The position numbers and the translations under genes are program-made. DNA of 64,000 nucleotides, from contig CM051381.1 in NCBI GenBank assembly GCA_028015245.1, positions 6,501,322 through 6,565,321 on the forward strand. The letters run 5' to 3'. Positions 46,321 through 58,230 of the stretch are shown here, one piece after another. The stretch comes from Cardamine occulta. Its lineage: Eukaryota; Streptophyta; Magnoliopsida; Brassicales; Brassicaceae. Positions within the stretch are counted from its first letter, which is position 1, and every line of letters starts with the position of its first letter. The notes beneath the pieces are model-generated. The model was not told where the DNA came from, ran no database searches, and saw only the letters and a program-made list of their open reading frames with translations.

Positions 46321-47239
46321 TCACGGCCTTTGAGAAAATCCTTGGATAACAAGTCGGGCTTTGTATCTTGTTACCTCATTTTTCTCATTTCTTTTTCGAA
46401 CAAAAACTCATTTATATCCAACAGCTTTTACATGTTTGGACGTTGTGATGATAGGTCCAAAAACCTTTCTTTTATGAGGGAGTTCAACTCACTTTTCATA
46501 GCAATTTTCCATTTCTTCCAATCAGATATTTTCTGCCATTCTAATATGGACCTTGGATCTGGATCATCACTTTCATAATCAATTTCTTGGATACAGAGAA
46601 TGAAAATTTTTTATCATCATCTTTTGTGGTATAGTTGATGGAAATATCATGTTTTTCTCAATCAGTTTCGTCTGCAGGACTTTTATTTTTGTCTTCAGGA
46701 CTTTTCATTGTATTTGCTTCTTTTGTACCAGTCTCATTCATTTTTTCCAATTTTTTTTTCTTTCAGAGATTTTTATCCTTTGATCCCCCTTTTCAATTGA
46801 ACTTTAGGTTCATTTACTATTTTTAATCAATTTGTTATTCTGCAACATTAATTCTTGATGGAATATTCGCAGCGGGTATATATGTTTTCGTTACCCTTTT
46901 TGTATCAGTGAATGCATCTCGTAATTGATTTGCCATATTCTGTATATATACAATTTTTTGAACTTCCAGTTCACGTTGTTTCGTAGGAAGATCAAAGTAC
47001 AACAACGACGATGTGCGCCATGTAATATTTTTTGGAACTTTCTTAATTTCTCTCCCTAATGCTGGGAATTCATCTTCATTAAAATGGTAATCGGCAAAAT
47101 GTGCCGTAAACATAGCAGCAGTTCGCAGTTCAAGATAATGAATTATATTTGGTGATGTATACCCGATATATATTTCCAATCTCCTCTGTGGTCCTATTTT
47201 TGTTCTTTGTGGTGGAGTTATAGGGACATAAACCGCACA

Positions 47240-48420
47240 TCAAAAAACTTACAGATGGGATATATCTGGCTCCTGGCCAGATTCTAATTGTTTTAGAGAG
47301 TACTTATGATATGCACTTGGCCGTATTTGAACTAATGCAGCAGCATGCAAAATTGCATGACCCCATACTGAAATTGGAAGTTTTGTTCTCAATATTAACG
47401 GTATACCAAATAAGTTGTAACTGTTTAATCAAAGATTTGGGTAAGCCATTTTGTGTATGAACATGCGGGACCGGATGTTCAATATCAATTCCTAATGACA
47501 TAGAATAGTCTTTGAAAGCTTGTGAAGTGAATTCACCATCGTTATCAAGTCTGACTTTTTTTATTGTATAATCAGGAAATTGTACTCTCAACCTAATTAT
47601 TTAAGTAATAAATCTTGCGAAAGCCGTATTTTTTGTAGTCAACAAAAATACATGTGGCCATCTGCTGGATGCGTCAATCAATACCATAAAATATCGAAAT
47701 AGCCTGCATTGTGGGTGAATAGGCTCACATATTTCGCCAGGTATTCTCTATAAGAATACTAGAGATTCATTCCCTATTTTAGCTGTGATGGCCGAGTTAT
47801 TAGTTTTCCTTGAGAACAAGCATTACATAAAAATTCTCTCGATTGAAAAATATTTTGGTATTTCAACGGATGGCCATTTGAATTTTTCACAATTTTTCTC
47901 ATCATGACTGAAGCAGGATGCCCTAAACGTTCATGTCCGATTTTGAATGTACTTGTAAACTTCGAGTTTACAGTAATATAGGATTAAGTCATATTTATCT
48001 TTGTGGAATATATTCCGGAGGATAGAGCTGCTAACTCTTCTAATATCCATTTTCTCTCTGAAATAACTGATGTAATGCAAAGATATTCAATGTCATTCGT
48101 ATTCATATTTTCTATGTGATATCTATTTCTGCAGATATCTCTGAAACTTTACAAATTTCTGTAAGATTTAGGAGAAAATAATGCATCTATTTCAAATTTT
48201 TTTCCTCTTGGCATTGAAAAGCTGACTCTTCCGAATCCCATAATAATTTTTGCATTACCAGATATAGTATTTACGCTTACAGCAGAATCTTTTATTTTAA
48301 GGGAGGAGAAATACTTTTTATCCTTAATTATTGTGTGCGTTGTAGCACTGACTGCCATACATATGTCTCTATCCCCGATGTCAAAGATTGACATTTTCTG
48401 AATTTAAGAATATTCATAAA
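47240..48420 (-). pseudogene. Copia protease, pre-integrase and integrase remnants
   Basis: The protease remnant at 48149-48394 has VSATTH where the active DSATTH is expected, so the catalytic Asp is lost. The pre-integrase HHCC region lies at about 47800-47950. An integrase piece at 47304-47591 has LDNDGEFTSQAF and HVHTQNGL, part of the DDE core. All are in separate frames. Confidence 0.8.
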
Positions 48421-48539
48421 AGATGCATTAATATAACAAAACCAAAAAGGTTATATGACAATAAAACTATCTTACAACAAGCAAAATAAAATTAAAAAAC
48501 ACAACTAAAATATTATGAGTTTTATTTTCTTTTTTAAGA

Positions 48540-49605
48540 AGATTAACAAATATCATGCCATAGTCTATTCTTCAAGAATATCTTAGTCATTTGGTTTCTC
48601 GTTGATGGCTTCAGGATCAACTACAAAATCAGCAATATCGAGATAAGTATCATCATTTAAGCCATCGAAAGAAGGTTTGGAGTCGCCATAAATGAAGTTG
48701 GTTTCATTTGGTTTTTCTTTAGTCTTTTGTGATTTTTGATACAGATCAGCTAAATGTTTAGGCGTACGACAGGTACGGAACCAATGTCGTTTCATGCCAC
48801 ATCTGTAGCAAGCATTTTCGTGCTGCTTATTTGTCACACTACCAACTTCGTTTCCTTTGAACCTTTTATTATTTCTTTCAGCGTTGAAATCATTAGGACG
48901 GAATTTTTTTCTTTTTCCACGTCCACGTCCATATCCTCCTCATCTACAGCCACGATCATAACCTCGACCACGCCCTCGTCCATAATTATAATTGGATGAC
49001 GCAACATTCGCTTCTAAGAATGAAACTGATCCAGTAAGACGAGATTGATGGTTTAACATCACAAGTTCATTATTTTGTTTAGTTACCAATAGAACTTGCA
49101 TCAACTCTAAATACTTCTTGTATCCATTCGTCCGATATTGTTGTTGTAGGACTACGTTTCCAGGATAAAAAGTTTGGAGAGTTTTCTCGATCATATCATA
49201 ATCACTTATCTTCTCTCCACATAGAATTATCATGGAAGTAATTCCAAACAAAGCAGAATTATATTCACTAACACTTTTGTTATCTTGAAACCGGAGATTC
49301 AACCACTCATGTTTAGCTTTCGGTAAGATCACATATTTCTGGTGATCAAACCTATCTTTGAGTGACTGCCAAAGATCTGCAGGATCTTCTTTTGTCATAT
49401 ATTCATCTTTTAAACCATCATGGATATGGTGGAATAAAAATATCATGGCGTTAGTCTTTTTCTCTTCTAGAGTTGGTTTTGATTTATCGATGGTATCAAA
49501 GAGCCCTCTTCCTTTTAAATGCATCCTTCCTGCAACTGCTCACCTCATATAATTATTTCCAGATATATCAAGGGCAACAATCTCGAGTTTTGCTAAATTT
49601 GACAT
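48540..49605 (-). pseudogene. Copia gag with zinc knuckle (broken)
   Basis: Starts MSNLAKLEIVALDISGNNYM and meets a TGA soon after, where family members have Trp. The rest carries the UBN2-type gag core (DLWQSLKDRF, YNSALFGI) and a CX2CX4HX4C knuckle (CYRCGMKRHWFRTC) at about 48770-48820. An acidic, Asp-rich stretch follows. Confidence 0.85.
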
Positions 49606-50080
49606 GATAACTGTATAACAATTTATTAAGCATAAATTTAATTAAAATTTAACTTAAAAATCAAATTTAAATGGCATAATAAAATTTTAAAATTTGAAAG
49701 CATAATAAAAACATAAACTAAAATAACATATAATTTATGATAATAAATAAAAATTAAAAGAACAATAATTTATAACGTATGATTTGTCTTCTGGACAAAT
49801 TTATTATGTAGTTCTTCCAGAACTTTTCATGTATGTCTTCTGGACATAGAATTCTTCTGAAACTTCTTCAATAAATATCTTCTGGATATTTAATTATAAA
49901 TAAGATACTGATCTGAGGTGACATAGTCTACCATATGGTCATAAGTCGTTTGAGGTGGCAGAACCTACCATATGATTATGATCGTAAAAAGGCATAGCCT
50001 ATCTTTCCGTTAACAGAAAATAAATTAAACATAAATTAAATCTCACATTTTCGGTATTAGAGCATGTCGTGCTGATAACG

Positions 50081-50346
50081 TGTTGAAAAATTACTACTAA
50101 TAATATATAAGATGAGATATACGATATGTATGTGTATATAATATATATTATAATATTATATGTGAAAGAGATGGAGACGAGACACTTTTGTGTAATAAGT
50201 CTTTTTATTAAGTTTTTACATATACATGCATTCTTTACAAAAAAATAAGTATTTTGTATTTATAGAAGAAAAATAAACATAAGTGGGCAAACTATGACGG
50301 TAAAATATTAATTTATTATAAAATAAATAATCATTCTTTTCTAACA
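50081..50346 (-). repeat. Copia 5' LTR
   Basis: A 266-bp repeat starting TGTTGAAAAA and ending TTCTAACA on the plus strand, i.e. TG...CA termini. The AT-rich interior (ATAATATATATTATAATATT) may hold the TATA box. Confidence 0.9.
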
Positions 50347-50674
50347 TATATAAAGTAGGAGCACAATTTTAACACTTTAAATTAAATCATACCTATCTCC
50401 CGTCACCTCTTGAAGGATACTCTTGTGAACAGACATTGGCGAGTAGTCTCCGCTAGACGGAAGTGAGCCCATGTAGACGACATACACCTTCATGGATTAT
50501 CATCATCAATATGAATCTGTGTGATGCATGGATGATCATAATGATATGTAAAACAATATAACTATAATTATATACCTGTTGGTCTTGAGGATCATTTGCG
50601 ACTCCTGAGATTGAATTCAAGAACAATGCAAAGAGACATGAGAGGAGGCAAACGGAAGTTGCTCGTTTACCCAT

Positions 50675-51398
50675 TTTTCTATAAAATTATCTAAAGTTAG
50701 TTTTCTGATTTCTGTCACTGTGGAGAACAACACATATGATGAAAGGATATATATAATGCATGTTATAAAAGTTTTTGTCTGATTCAATTTCCTTACAAAT
50801 TCTAATAAAATCTAATATTACCATTGATAAAATCTAACTATATCATTGTATTTTGTAGTTTTAGGAAAGATATTTTGTTTTTCTTTTCTTGGAAACTTGA
50901 TAAGACTTGACCAAAACAAAAACAATAGGAAAGTGACTTAATTACCAGATTTATATACTTTTACCCGTTTCTGTTTTTCTAATATAAATTTTAAATTTTA
51001 AATTCTATCAAGCCAAACCAACGTCATTTTGTTCTAGGATTTTATTTTGCTAAAAGCTACGTCGTTTTGGACTTCAACACAAGCCACGATCACACAAGAC
51101 ACGATCTGAATTTGAGTTGGACTGTCTCGTTTCGTCTTCCTCTCGAGTCTCAACGAATCTTGGTGGTGGGTCTTCATATTCTCTTGAGATGTTGATCTGT
51201 TTCGTCAGCTTGAATCAAGTAAAATGGTTGGAGTCGAATTTTTTCAAATGTTTACTCTGATTTTTCTGGTTTTGGTCATCTCAAACTGAGACTGATCGAT
51301 CAAAGTTGAGAATCATATTCAGTGGCTACAGAGAGAAGATATTTTCATACAAAGCTCAAGAGTTCAGATGATATAACAAAGGACATTTTCTTTAAAGA
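50675..51398. other. Intergenic region, subtilase promoter and NPF2 3' flank
   Basis: No gene is recognised. The left part is the former subtilase promoter; the right part should contain the NPF2 3' UTR. Confidence 0.5.
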
Positions 51399-53411
51399 TC
51401 ATGAGAGAGATACAGCAGCTTCTTGCTCATGATCATCATCATCCTCTAGGTTTCTGTATTTGTAAGCACAAGAACACACAAGAAAATAGCCAAGATTCAA
51501 GACTCCTCCAATGACTAAAACCCAGTAAACATTATCAACTCTTCCATGGTTTATGTCATCTGGTAACCACGCGGTCGTCCTCTGAATCAGATCGATCAAA
51601 CCTGTGCTTGTGTAGAAACATATCCCAATCACCACCGAGGTAATCGATGTTGCTGTGCTTCGCATAGACTCTGGAAACTCTTGATAGCAAAGAGCAACAT
51701 TCCCTGGAAAATGAAAGGCCTCTCCTGCAACCAAAAGACACAAAACCAATATCATAATCGGTTTGATCTCAATTCGAAATCGAATGAAATGTTTGCCTTA
51801 CCAATTCCTACTATCACTAGAGGAGGGAACAGCCACAAGACTGACATGTCAGCAACAGATGATGATTCAAAAAGATGACCGTTCTCTACTATCTTCAATC
51901 TCTTTGCTTCAACTATGGCAGTCACAGCCATGCTTAAAATGTTGAAAACATGGCCTGTCCCAACTCGTTGGAGCGGTGTGAGGAACTTTCCCGTTAGCTT
52001 TTGGTAAAATGGGTAGAGAAACCGATCGTTGACTATGATAAATAGGCAAGTTGAGAGAAGTGTTATGACTTGGAGAGAGCCTGCAGGGATTTTGAAGTGA
52101 GGACCAAGCCTCCTGTCCATTACCAAACCTTGAAGAACTGTTAAGCTTAGCTGCATTGCGATCGGAATGCTCAAGAATATGGTGGCTAACGCAAGAGGAA
52201 TGATTCTTACGACTGCTTTGAAATCTTCCACTTGTTCAACACTGCATAGTCTCCATGGATTGTGGATGCCATCTGGTTTAACCTCGTCTCCCTGTTTCAA
52301 CGCTGCACGGTTAAAGAACCTGTGTATTTGAGAACTCATTAGAAAGGCCTCTCAATGCTACAATGAAACTGCGGTTCTCGAGCTGTTTTTTTAATACCTG
52401 AGACTCTTAGTGGGAACTGCAGTTGATTCACTGTGGTAGTCTTTGTCGTTGGTGGAAACCACAGCTTTTCTTTTGACTACTGCGGCAATAATAACGCGAA
52501 GCAGAGTTGTGAAGGGACTTTCCGAAGGCTTGTCATGCTTGTAGAATCTTTTCCCCGAGATGAAAACCAAAAAGCTGAAGAGATTAGCTGCTACACAGAG
52601 AGCAAACCCGAAGGTCCAGCTAATGTTGTCTTCGGTATAGACAATGGCGGTTGCACTTATAGCTCCAGCTAGATACGATGTGAAGAAAAACCAGTTGAAA
52701 AAGCTTCCTTGGTCTTTAATTTTTTCGTACTGGTTTGCACCAGCGGTTGCTAATGTGAACCGTGTCCCACCTGTTCCTATAGAGGCTAGAGTTATGGCTG
52801 TGTAAAGAACACCAAGCTGGATTTGGGAAGGAGATTGGCATAGGCTTGAAGCTGTTTCACATGGTTGGGGTCTTAAAGAGTCGAGCGAAGCGGTTAGAGT
52901 CAGTAGAACTAAGCCCTGATCAAGAAGTAGAATTAGTGAAGTTCTGTTTCAGAGAGGAATTGATAAAAAAAAAACAAATCTTGAATGAGTCTTTATGAAC
53001 TTTACCATAAGAGAAATGAAAGCTGAAACTGAGATAACAGGAATGGTTCCAAAGAAAGAGTCAGCTGAAACGGCTGCAATGGCTGGAACCATACAGATAC
53101 AACCACTAACAATGTTTGAAATCTGAGCTGCTGCAATACTCTTCACATTGAATTCCTCAATCAGGTAGACTATCAAGTTAAGTAACCAACCCCATGCAGC
53201 TATTGTTAGGCCTAACAACGTAACTGCACCATAGAACTTCAGTTTCTTCTTCTAAGTTCTAATGGTTATGTAAGTTGATAAAGATAAAAACAGAGAAACA
53301 GAATCTCTCACCTATCATAAATGGAAAGGTGATCCAACCTCCACCGCGGTGTTTGGTGCCTGAATCAGCTGGCATCGGTGTTTCTGCATCGCCGGGAACT
53401 AAACCAGCCAT
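51399..53411 (-). CDS. NPF2.7: NAXT1-like NPF2 nitrate transporter (NPF2.6/NPF2.7 type)
   Basis: Five exons, 53411-53312, 53223-53006, 52915-52398, 52319-51802 and 51724-51399, keep phase and give 559 residues. Markers are GGGWITFPFMIV, EEFNVKSIAAAQISN, FRFFNRAALK-like sequence after the central loop, and IGEAFHFPGNVALCYQEFPESM. The intron 51801-51725 interrupts the GIGEAF codons and is absent from the paralogue at 40148. Arabidopsis NAXT1 (NPF2.7) is a plasma-membrane nitrate efflux carrier of root cortex; transport activity here is inferred from family. The position next to MPK3 supports NPF2.7, but NPF2.6 is nearly as similar, so the symbol is tentative. All reading frames are intact. Confidence 0.9.
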
Positions 53412-54173
53412 GTCTCAAAATCAAGAAGAAAACTATCACTTTTATGACAGCAATGGCCTGAAATTCTGAAACATATATAAGAAATGATACAACAATAGTG
53501 AATGTCTCGGGTCCACTATATTGTATTCCCCATGCGTAGCAGCCTCAAACAAGAAACATTATTAAAGTAAAAAACACAAATCGTTTCCTTTGATGCGAGT
53601 TGAGACATCACTGTCAGCTTCAACAGCCTGTAGCGAAGACAAATTTTTCTCCAATCCAACATTTATGAAGTCAACTCTAAATTGTCAGGTAAAGGATATT
53701 ACTAAGAAAGACCCATTTTGTGCCTAATTATTGCTAAAAGAATTGACCATTTATACTTCAATAATGCAAGTAGCTACATAGAGCCAAGCCCGCAAAAATA
53801 TCTCAAAAGTCATTGAATGAGAATAGAATAGACCACTCACCGCTACTGCATTGACTCTGGTTCTAGCTCAACAATGCCTCTAATGAGTTTTGATAATCAT
53901 GAAACTCCAGCAAGTTGTGTACATTACAAAACTATATTCTTTGTTTACTAAAGAATACTCAAGTAAAAGATCTGAAAATATGCTTTCATAACTGGAGTAC
54001 TTTACATTGGAGGCTACACTCAATCACTAGCAGTAAATAACAAGAACAAACAAATAGGATTACAAGATTACATATGTAGAGAAGTACATGAATAAAAGAA
54101 CAGGTAAAGATACTAAGCAGCGATTCGGATGTATATTGAGTAATACCGGGCCATTCACGAGGTTGATACTCTT
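53412..54173. other. NPF2 promoter and MPK3 3' flank
   Basis: No gene is seen. The segment carries the upstream region of the NPF2 gene and, near 54000-54173, the MPK3 3' UTR. Confidence 0.55.
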
Positions 54174-55780
54174 CTAAGCATATGTTGGATTGAGTCCTAT
54201 GGCTTCTTGATAAATCATCTCTTTGATCTGTTCCTCATCCATAGGCTGATGTTCGAACTCGAAAGAGAATGGCTTTTGACAGATTGGCTCATCATTTGGG
54301 TCGTGCAGTTTCGCAAGGTACTGATGATTCAAAGCTTCTTCAACTGCAACAAAAAAAAACAAAGGGAAGGTGTTTTCAGTATTGAATCAAACCATAATGA
54401 TGATAAGAAACCCACAGAGAACATGCACTGCATATATATATAACTTACCAGTGATTCTTCTGTTGGGGTCAAACGTCAACATTCTATCAACTAAATCAAT
54501 GGCTAATGGGTTAACATGAGAGAAAAGTTTCGCTAAAGGCTGACGAGGGAAGTTGGGAAGTTGCCGGATGTATCTTTTCGCATCCTCGTTGTGTGTAAAC
54601 CCGAGATCAGATTCTGTTGGTGTACCAAGCAACTGCAAGATTCAAACATTCATCACATACTCCGCAAAAAAAAAAAAAAAAAAAGAAAGACCAAAATCTT
54701 GAATCCATGCTAAAAGTAGATTCTATAATCTTGATCATTTTACCTCTGTCAATAAGCGCATTTGATGGACATGGTCTTTACCAGGGAACAGAGGCTTTCT
54801 ATTCATAAGCTCCATAAAGATACAACCAACAGACCAAACATCAATAGCAGCAGTGTAATCTGAAGAGTTCAACAAAAGCTCAGGTGCTCTATACCATCTC
54901 GTAACAACATACTCAGTCATAAACTCATTCTCAGAAGTAGGTCTAGCAAGACCGAAATCACAAATCTTCAAATCGCAATTCGCGTTCAGCAAAAGATTAC
55001 TCGGCTTTAAATCCCTATGAATAACATTAGCTGAGTGGATATACTTAAGCCCTCGAAGAAGCTGGTACAAGAAGTACTGTTACCAAAATCAAGAAGACTC
55101 ATATCAGTTTCATGTTTCTTCTACCTTAGAAAACCATATAATTCATGAAGAATCAAGAACAGTTTAGTTTACCTGACAGTGTTCTTCTGATAAACTCTGA
55201 TTAGATCTGATGATTTGGTGAAGATCAGTGTCCATTAATTCAGTAGCAATATAAACGTCACTGAATTGTCTTCGTAGTGGTGGAGGAACCACATCTCTTA
55301 TACCTATAATCTATTCAAATATCAAAAACAAACCAAAAACTTAAATCATGATTTGTTCATCTAATTTCTTCAAATATTTTCATAAAATCAAACGAAAAAA
55401 GACTAACGTTTTCATGATCTAGATGACGAAGAAGCTTGATCTCACGAAGTGTTCGCTTAGCATCCATGTGATTATCGAAGGCGTTAGCTATCTTCTTCAT
55501 CGCTACTAGCTCGTTCGTCTCTGAATCCAACACAGAGCTTCACAAAAAATCCACCAAAAAATTCAAAACTCTCCGATCTCAAAAGAAATTAGAAGAATAA
55601 ACTTAAACAAAAAGAAACATACCAAACGATTCCGTAAGCGCCACGACCGATTGGTATAATCGGAGGACGATACTTAGATGTGATTTCGAATAAACTACCG
55701 AAGATATCGTAGCATATGAACTGTCCTCCGTGAGTTTGAACGGCCGGAAAATCCGTGAATTGACCGCCGCTGGGGTTCAT
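54174..55780 (-). CDS. MPK3: Mitogen-activated protein kinase 3
   Basis: Six exons, 55780-55623, 55537-55408, 55310-55173, 55076-54744, 54632-54449 and 54343-54174, keep phase and give 370 residues, exactly the length of Arabidopsis MPK3. The N-terminus FPAVQTHGGQFICYDIFG is MPK3-specific. Visible motifs are GRGAYGIV, HRDLKPSNLLL, DFGLARP, the activation-loop TEY (subgroup A plant MAPK) and APELLL. The C-terminal common-docking region lies in LHDPNDEPIC. MPK3 is phosphorylated by MKK4/MKK5 and signals in innate immunity, stress and stomatal development. The gene is intact. Confidence 0.97.
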
Positions 55781-55885
55781 TTCTCTCTCTTTATCTCGAT
55801 CGATGAACGTGGTAAAAGATCAAAGTCAAGCTTCTTCAGTGATTGTTGATTTGAGGTTATAGTGAATCTGAAGGTATTGAATCGA

Positions 55886-55894
55886 TTATATAAT
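55886..55894 (-). promoter_or_regulatory. Probable MPK3 TATA box
   Basis: ATTATATAA on the minus strand, about 106 bp upstream of the MPK3 ATG. With a start of transcription some 30 bases downstream, the 5' UTR would be about 75 bases. Inferred from sequence only. Confidence 0.5.
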
Positions 55895-56062
55895 ATGTAC
55901 AGAGTCAAGCTGAGAGACTGAAATGAGCATTGAGCTGAGCAGAGACGAGTTTTCGCGGTAATTGCGAGGAAGAAGAAGTGGAGAAGATGGAAAACACATA
56001 GATATGGGAAGATCGTGTGGATGAGATTAGAGCCGCCTTAAATCGACGGTTGTTGTTCGTTG

Positions 56063-56075
56063 TTGACTTCGTCAA
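56063..56075. promoter_or_regulatory. Inverted W-box pair in the MPK3 promoter
   Basis: TTGACTTCGTCAA is a pair of W-box cores (TTGAC) facing each other around a 3-base centre, about 170 bp upstream of the putative TATA box. A further W-box (TTGACC on the minus strand) lies at 56229-56234. W-boxes bind WRKY factors, and MPK3 is known to be induced by defence signals. Confidence 0.45.
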
Positions 56076-56329
56076 CGGTCTTCCTCTCAACGTCCTTTAC
56101 AGTTTAGAATTTACAGTTATCTCTCTCTCTCTCTGCCATAGTTTAGTAATATTTTTCTTTTCATCAAATTTTTTTAATATTTCCTGTAAAGTTTTTTTTT
56201 TTTTTTAATCAATGAGCATAAATAACGTGGTCAAAAGGTAACGTGGGCGTATTTAATTCCATAAATGTAAGTAAATTTTTGTATTACATAGATTTTGTAC
56301 CATCAATATAAGGGAGTGTATTGGACAAA

Positions 56330-57150
56330 TAGGGTGTGATTGATAGCATGTGGTATCTTTGGTTTACTTTGGGGTATGGGTATAACTCATAGTTACATCA
56401 AAAATGTTACTAATTATTGAATTAACATTTTAGAGTTTGAGTTTGAGTTTGAGTTAAAGATGTGGCATGGATGAGTTACAAATTTGAGTTATGTTCTTTG
56501 TAAAACTGTAAACTCAAAAGTTAACTCAACATCATAAAAATGGTATGTGGTAGAGATTAATTTTCTAACGATGGTTTGATATTCTTTTATTAATTCTATT
56601 TTAAATAATTTTATAATTCTAACTAGTCTTTTTGTTAATAGGTTTGTAATAACCTATTTTACTGTTAATTATATTTTAAATAATCTAATAATTTCAACTA
56701 GTTTTTGTCAGCAAAGTTGTAATAACTTTAACAAAACAAAAGGTTGTAATAATATTTTTTTCTTTCTAAAATCCACTAAAATTCAAGATATTAGTGTATA
56801 TTGTAATGTGCTTTACAATGTCCATATTTAGTTTTTTTTTTTATTACGATGTTATCAGAATATATTTTTTAATTAACTAGAATATTATTTTATTATTAGT
56901 AAATTTATAACAAAATATTTTATTATTACCAATAATTTATATTTTAAATTCAATTTATATTTAATAATACATACTGCAAGTTATACATCAAAAAGGTTAC
57001 CAGTCAGTTGTTTTGACAGAATATTAACTCATAATTCTATAACAAACATACCACATAATTCCACAGTTTCTACTACGTAAATTTTACTTTAAGTTACATC
57101 AAACTATAAAATCTACTACAACTAAATTTTGATACTACATGTTACCCGTT
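56330..57150. mobile_element. MITE-like non-autonomous DNA transposon
   Basis: The left end GGTGTGATTGATAGCATGTGGTATC is partly matched by the inverse of the right end near 57125-57150 (GGTAACATGTAGTATC when reverse-complemented). The interior is AT-rich and non-coding, with a ~70-bp direct duplication at 56588-56655 and 56660-56732. The left end also resembles the end of the Harbinger element at 58681. Target duplication is not clear. Confidence 0.4.
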
Positions 57151-57454
57151 ATAGGCATAATTTGGAGAGATATGAGTTTTAATGGTTTTGAAATGATTTA
57201 ATTAAATTTTGGTGAATTAGAAATTTTGTTATTAAATTCTCTGAAATCTCACTTACAATCATGAGATTTTGATATTTGTATTTTTAATAAAAAAATCTCC
57301 TAAAATCTTAACTGATTTTGTTTTGATAAAATGTAAATTATATTACTAAAAAGAACAAAGAGTTTAATTACAGGAGCTTACGCAGGATTTTGCTTGGTTA
57401 AAAAAAAATAAAAAGACCAAGGAAAGAAAATAAGAGCAGAGTTGCATTATGAGA

Positions 57455-57675
57455 TTACACAACTAAGACTGAGCAAATCAGCGAGAAATGAGCCTTGTGA
57501 ATCCCCTTCGAGTTCTCCTGGCAAGTAGCATGTCTCGGATTAAGCGATCCAGTTGTAAGAATATTGCAGTCTGGGAGACAGAGGAGCTGTTGAAAAGCCT
57601 GTTGTTGCATTCTTTCCAGAGGAAATAGATTGCGGCGTGACAAACATCGAGCTTTAGCTTCGAAGGAGCAGATGT
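57455..57675 (-). pseudogene. C-terminal remnant of a LINE reverse transcriptase
   Basis: On the minus strand the frame reads CHAAIYFLWKECNNRLFN, then LDRLIRDMLLARRTRRGFTR and, after a stop, WFAQS-type residues. The IYxxWKExNxR motif is typical of the zinc-binding tail of plant non-LTR retrotransposon polyproteins. Nothing of the catalytic RT is present. Confidence 0.6.
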
Positions 57676-57968
57676 AGTGATACTTAAAATATTTTCAAAT
57701 CTAATGCTTAAAATATTTTCAATAACACTAGTTTTAATTATACATTTTAAAATTATTAATTCAATAATACTGAATTTTAAAATATTTTTTAAAATTTATG
57801 TTTTAACAACACATGATTTATCATTTTAACTCAAATATCTCTAAATGCTCAGTTCAATATACTTCTTTTAGTATATATCTAATCTATCATTTGAACATCT
57901 TCTCTCTGTCCACAAGTTTGTTATCAAAGATTCCTAGCTTGAGAAACCAAGGCTGAACAAAAGGAGAA

Positions 57969-58230
57969 ATGGTGAGTTACAGAAGACTCTCAGGTCTTAC
58001 TTTGCAAAACTCCTAAAGAAAGTGAATGGTTATCTCAACGGAAATATCAAGATTATTGCGAGTTCTTTGATGATGACTTGTGTAACATCTATGAAGTAAC
58101 ATGACCCAAATGTCACCTTGAATTCTGTTCGAAGTGTGTGCAAAGTCACCTCATTTCCCATCCTTCTGCGATGATGTACTCATGTGGAAAAACAGAAGCT
58201 GAGAATCTAATCCCTATTTGAAGATGCGCT
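57969..58230 (+). pseudogene. Cys-rich protein fragment, unidentified
   Basis: One frame reads EWLSQRKYQDYCEFFDDDLC, then, across a TGA, KCHLEFCSKCVQSHLISHPS. The spacing of Cys and His suggests a zinc-binding domain. The stop and the absence of a continuation suggest a dead fragment. I cannot assign a family. Confidence 0.3.

Larger units (their letters stand above)
44586..50346 (-). mobile_element. Degenerate Copia LTR retrotransposon with TATAT target duplication
   Basis: The element lies in the minus orientation, flanked on both sides by TATAT (44581-44585 and 50347-50351). It is bounded by LTRs at 44586-44835 and 50081-50346. The coding order is gag, protease, integrase, reverse transcriptase, RNase H, which defines Copia (Pseudoviridae-type). 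Just inside the 5' LTR the minus strand reads CGTTATCAGCACGACATGC, a likely primer-binding site. A purine-rich CAAGGAGAG precedes the 3' LTR. Many stops and frameshifts make it non-autonomous. Confidence 0.93.
42946..50674 (-). pseudogene. Subtilase (SBT4/cucumisin-like) pseudogene split by a Copia element
   Basis: Exons on the minus strand: 50674-50576 (signal peptide MGKRATSVCLLSCLFAL), 50487-50393 (I9 propeptide, VYVVYMGSLPSS), 44059-43971 (RLVRSYKRSFNGFAARLTES), 43805-43557 (GVVSVFP to catalytic Asp in GVIDDG), 43313-42946 (catalytic His in DGHGTHTAST, to NSAGNNGPN). A ~5.8-kb Copia element occupies the intron between the second and third exons. There is a frame break after RNPT in the fourth exon (phase then disagrees with the fifth) and another near 43035. 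The 3' half with the oxyanion Asn and catalytic Ser is absent, cut at 42946 by a duplicated HAD-promoter block. Normal family members are secreted proteases of about 740 residues. Confidence 0.88.

Noticed and set aside
46330..46826. Plus-strand frames rich in Phe and Ser inside the Copia element
   Set aside because: They are antisense to the degenerate polyprotein.
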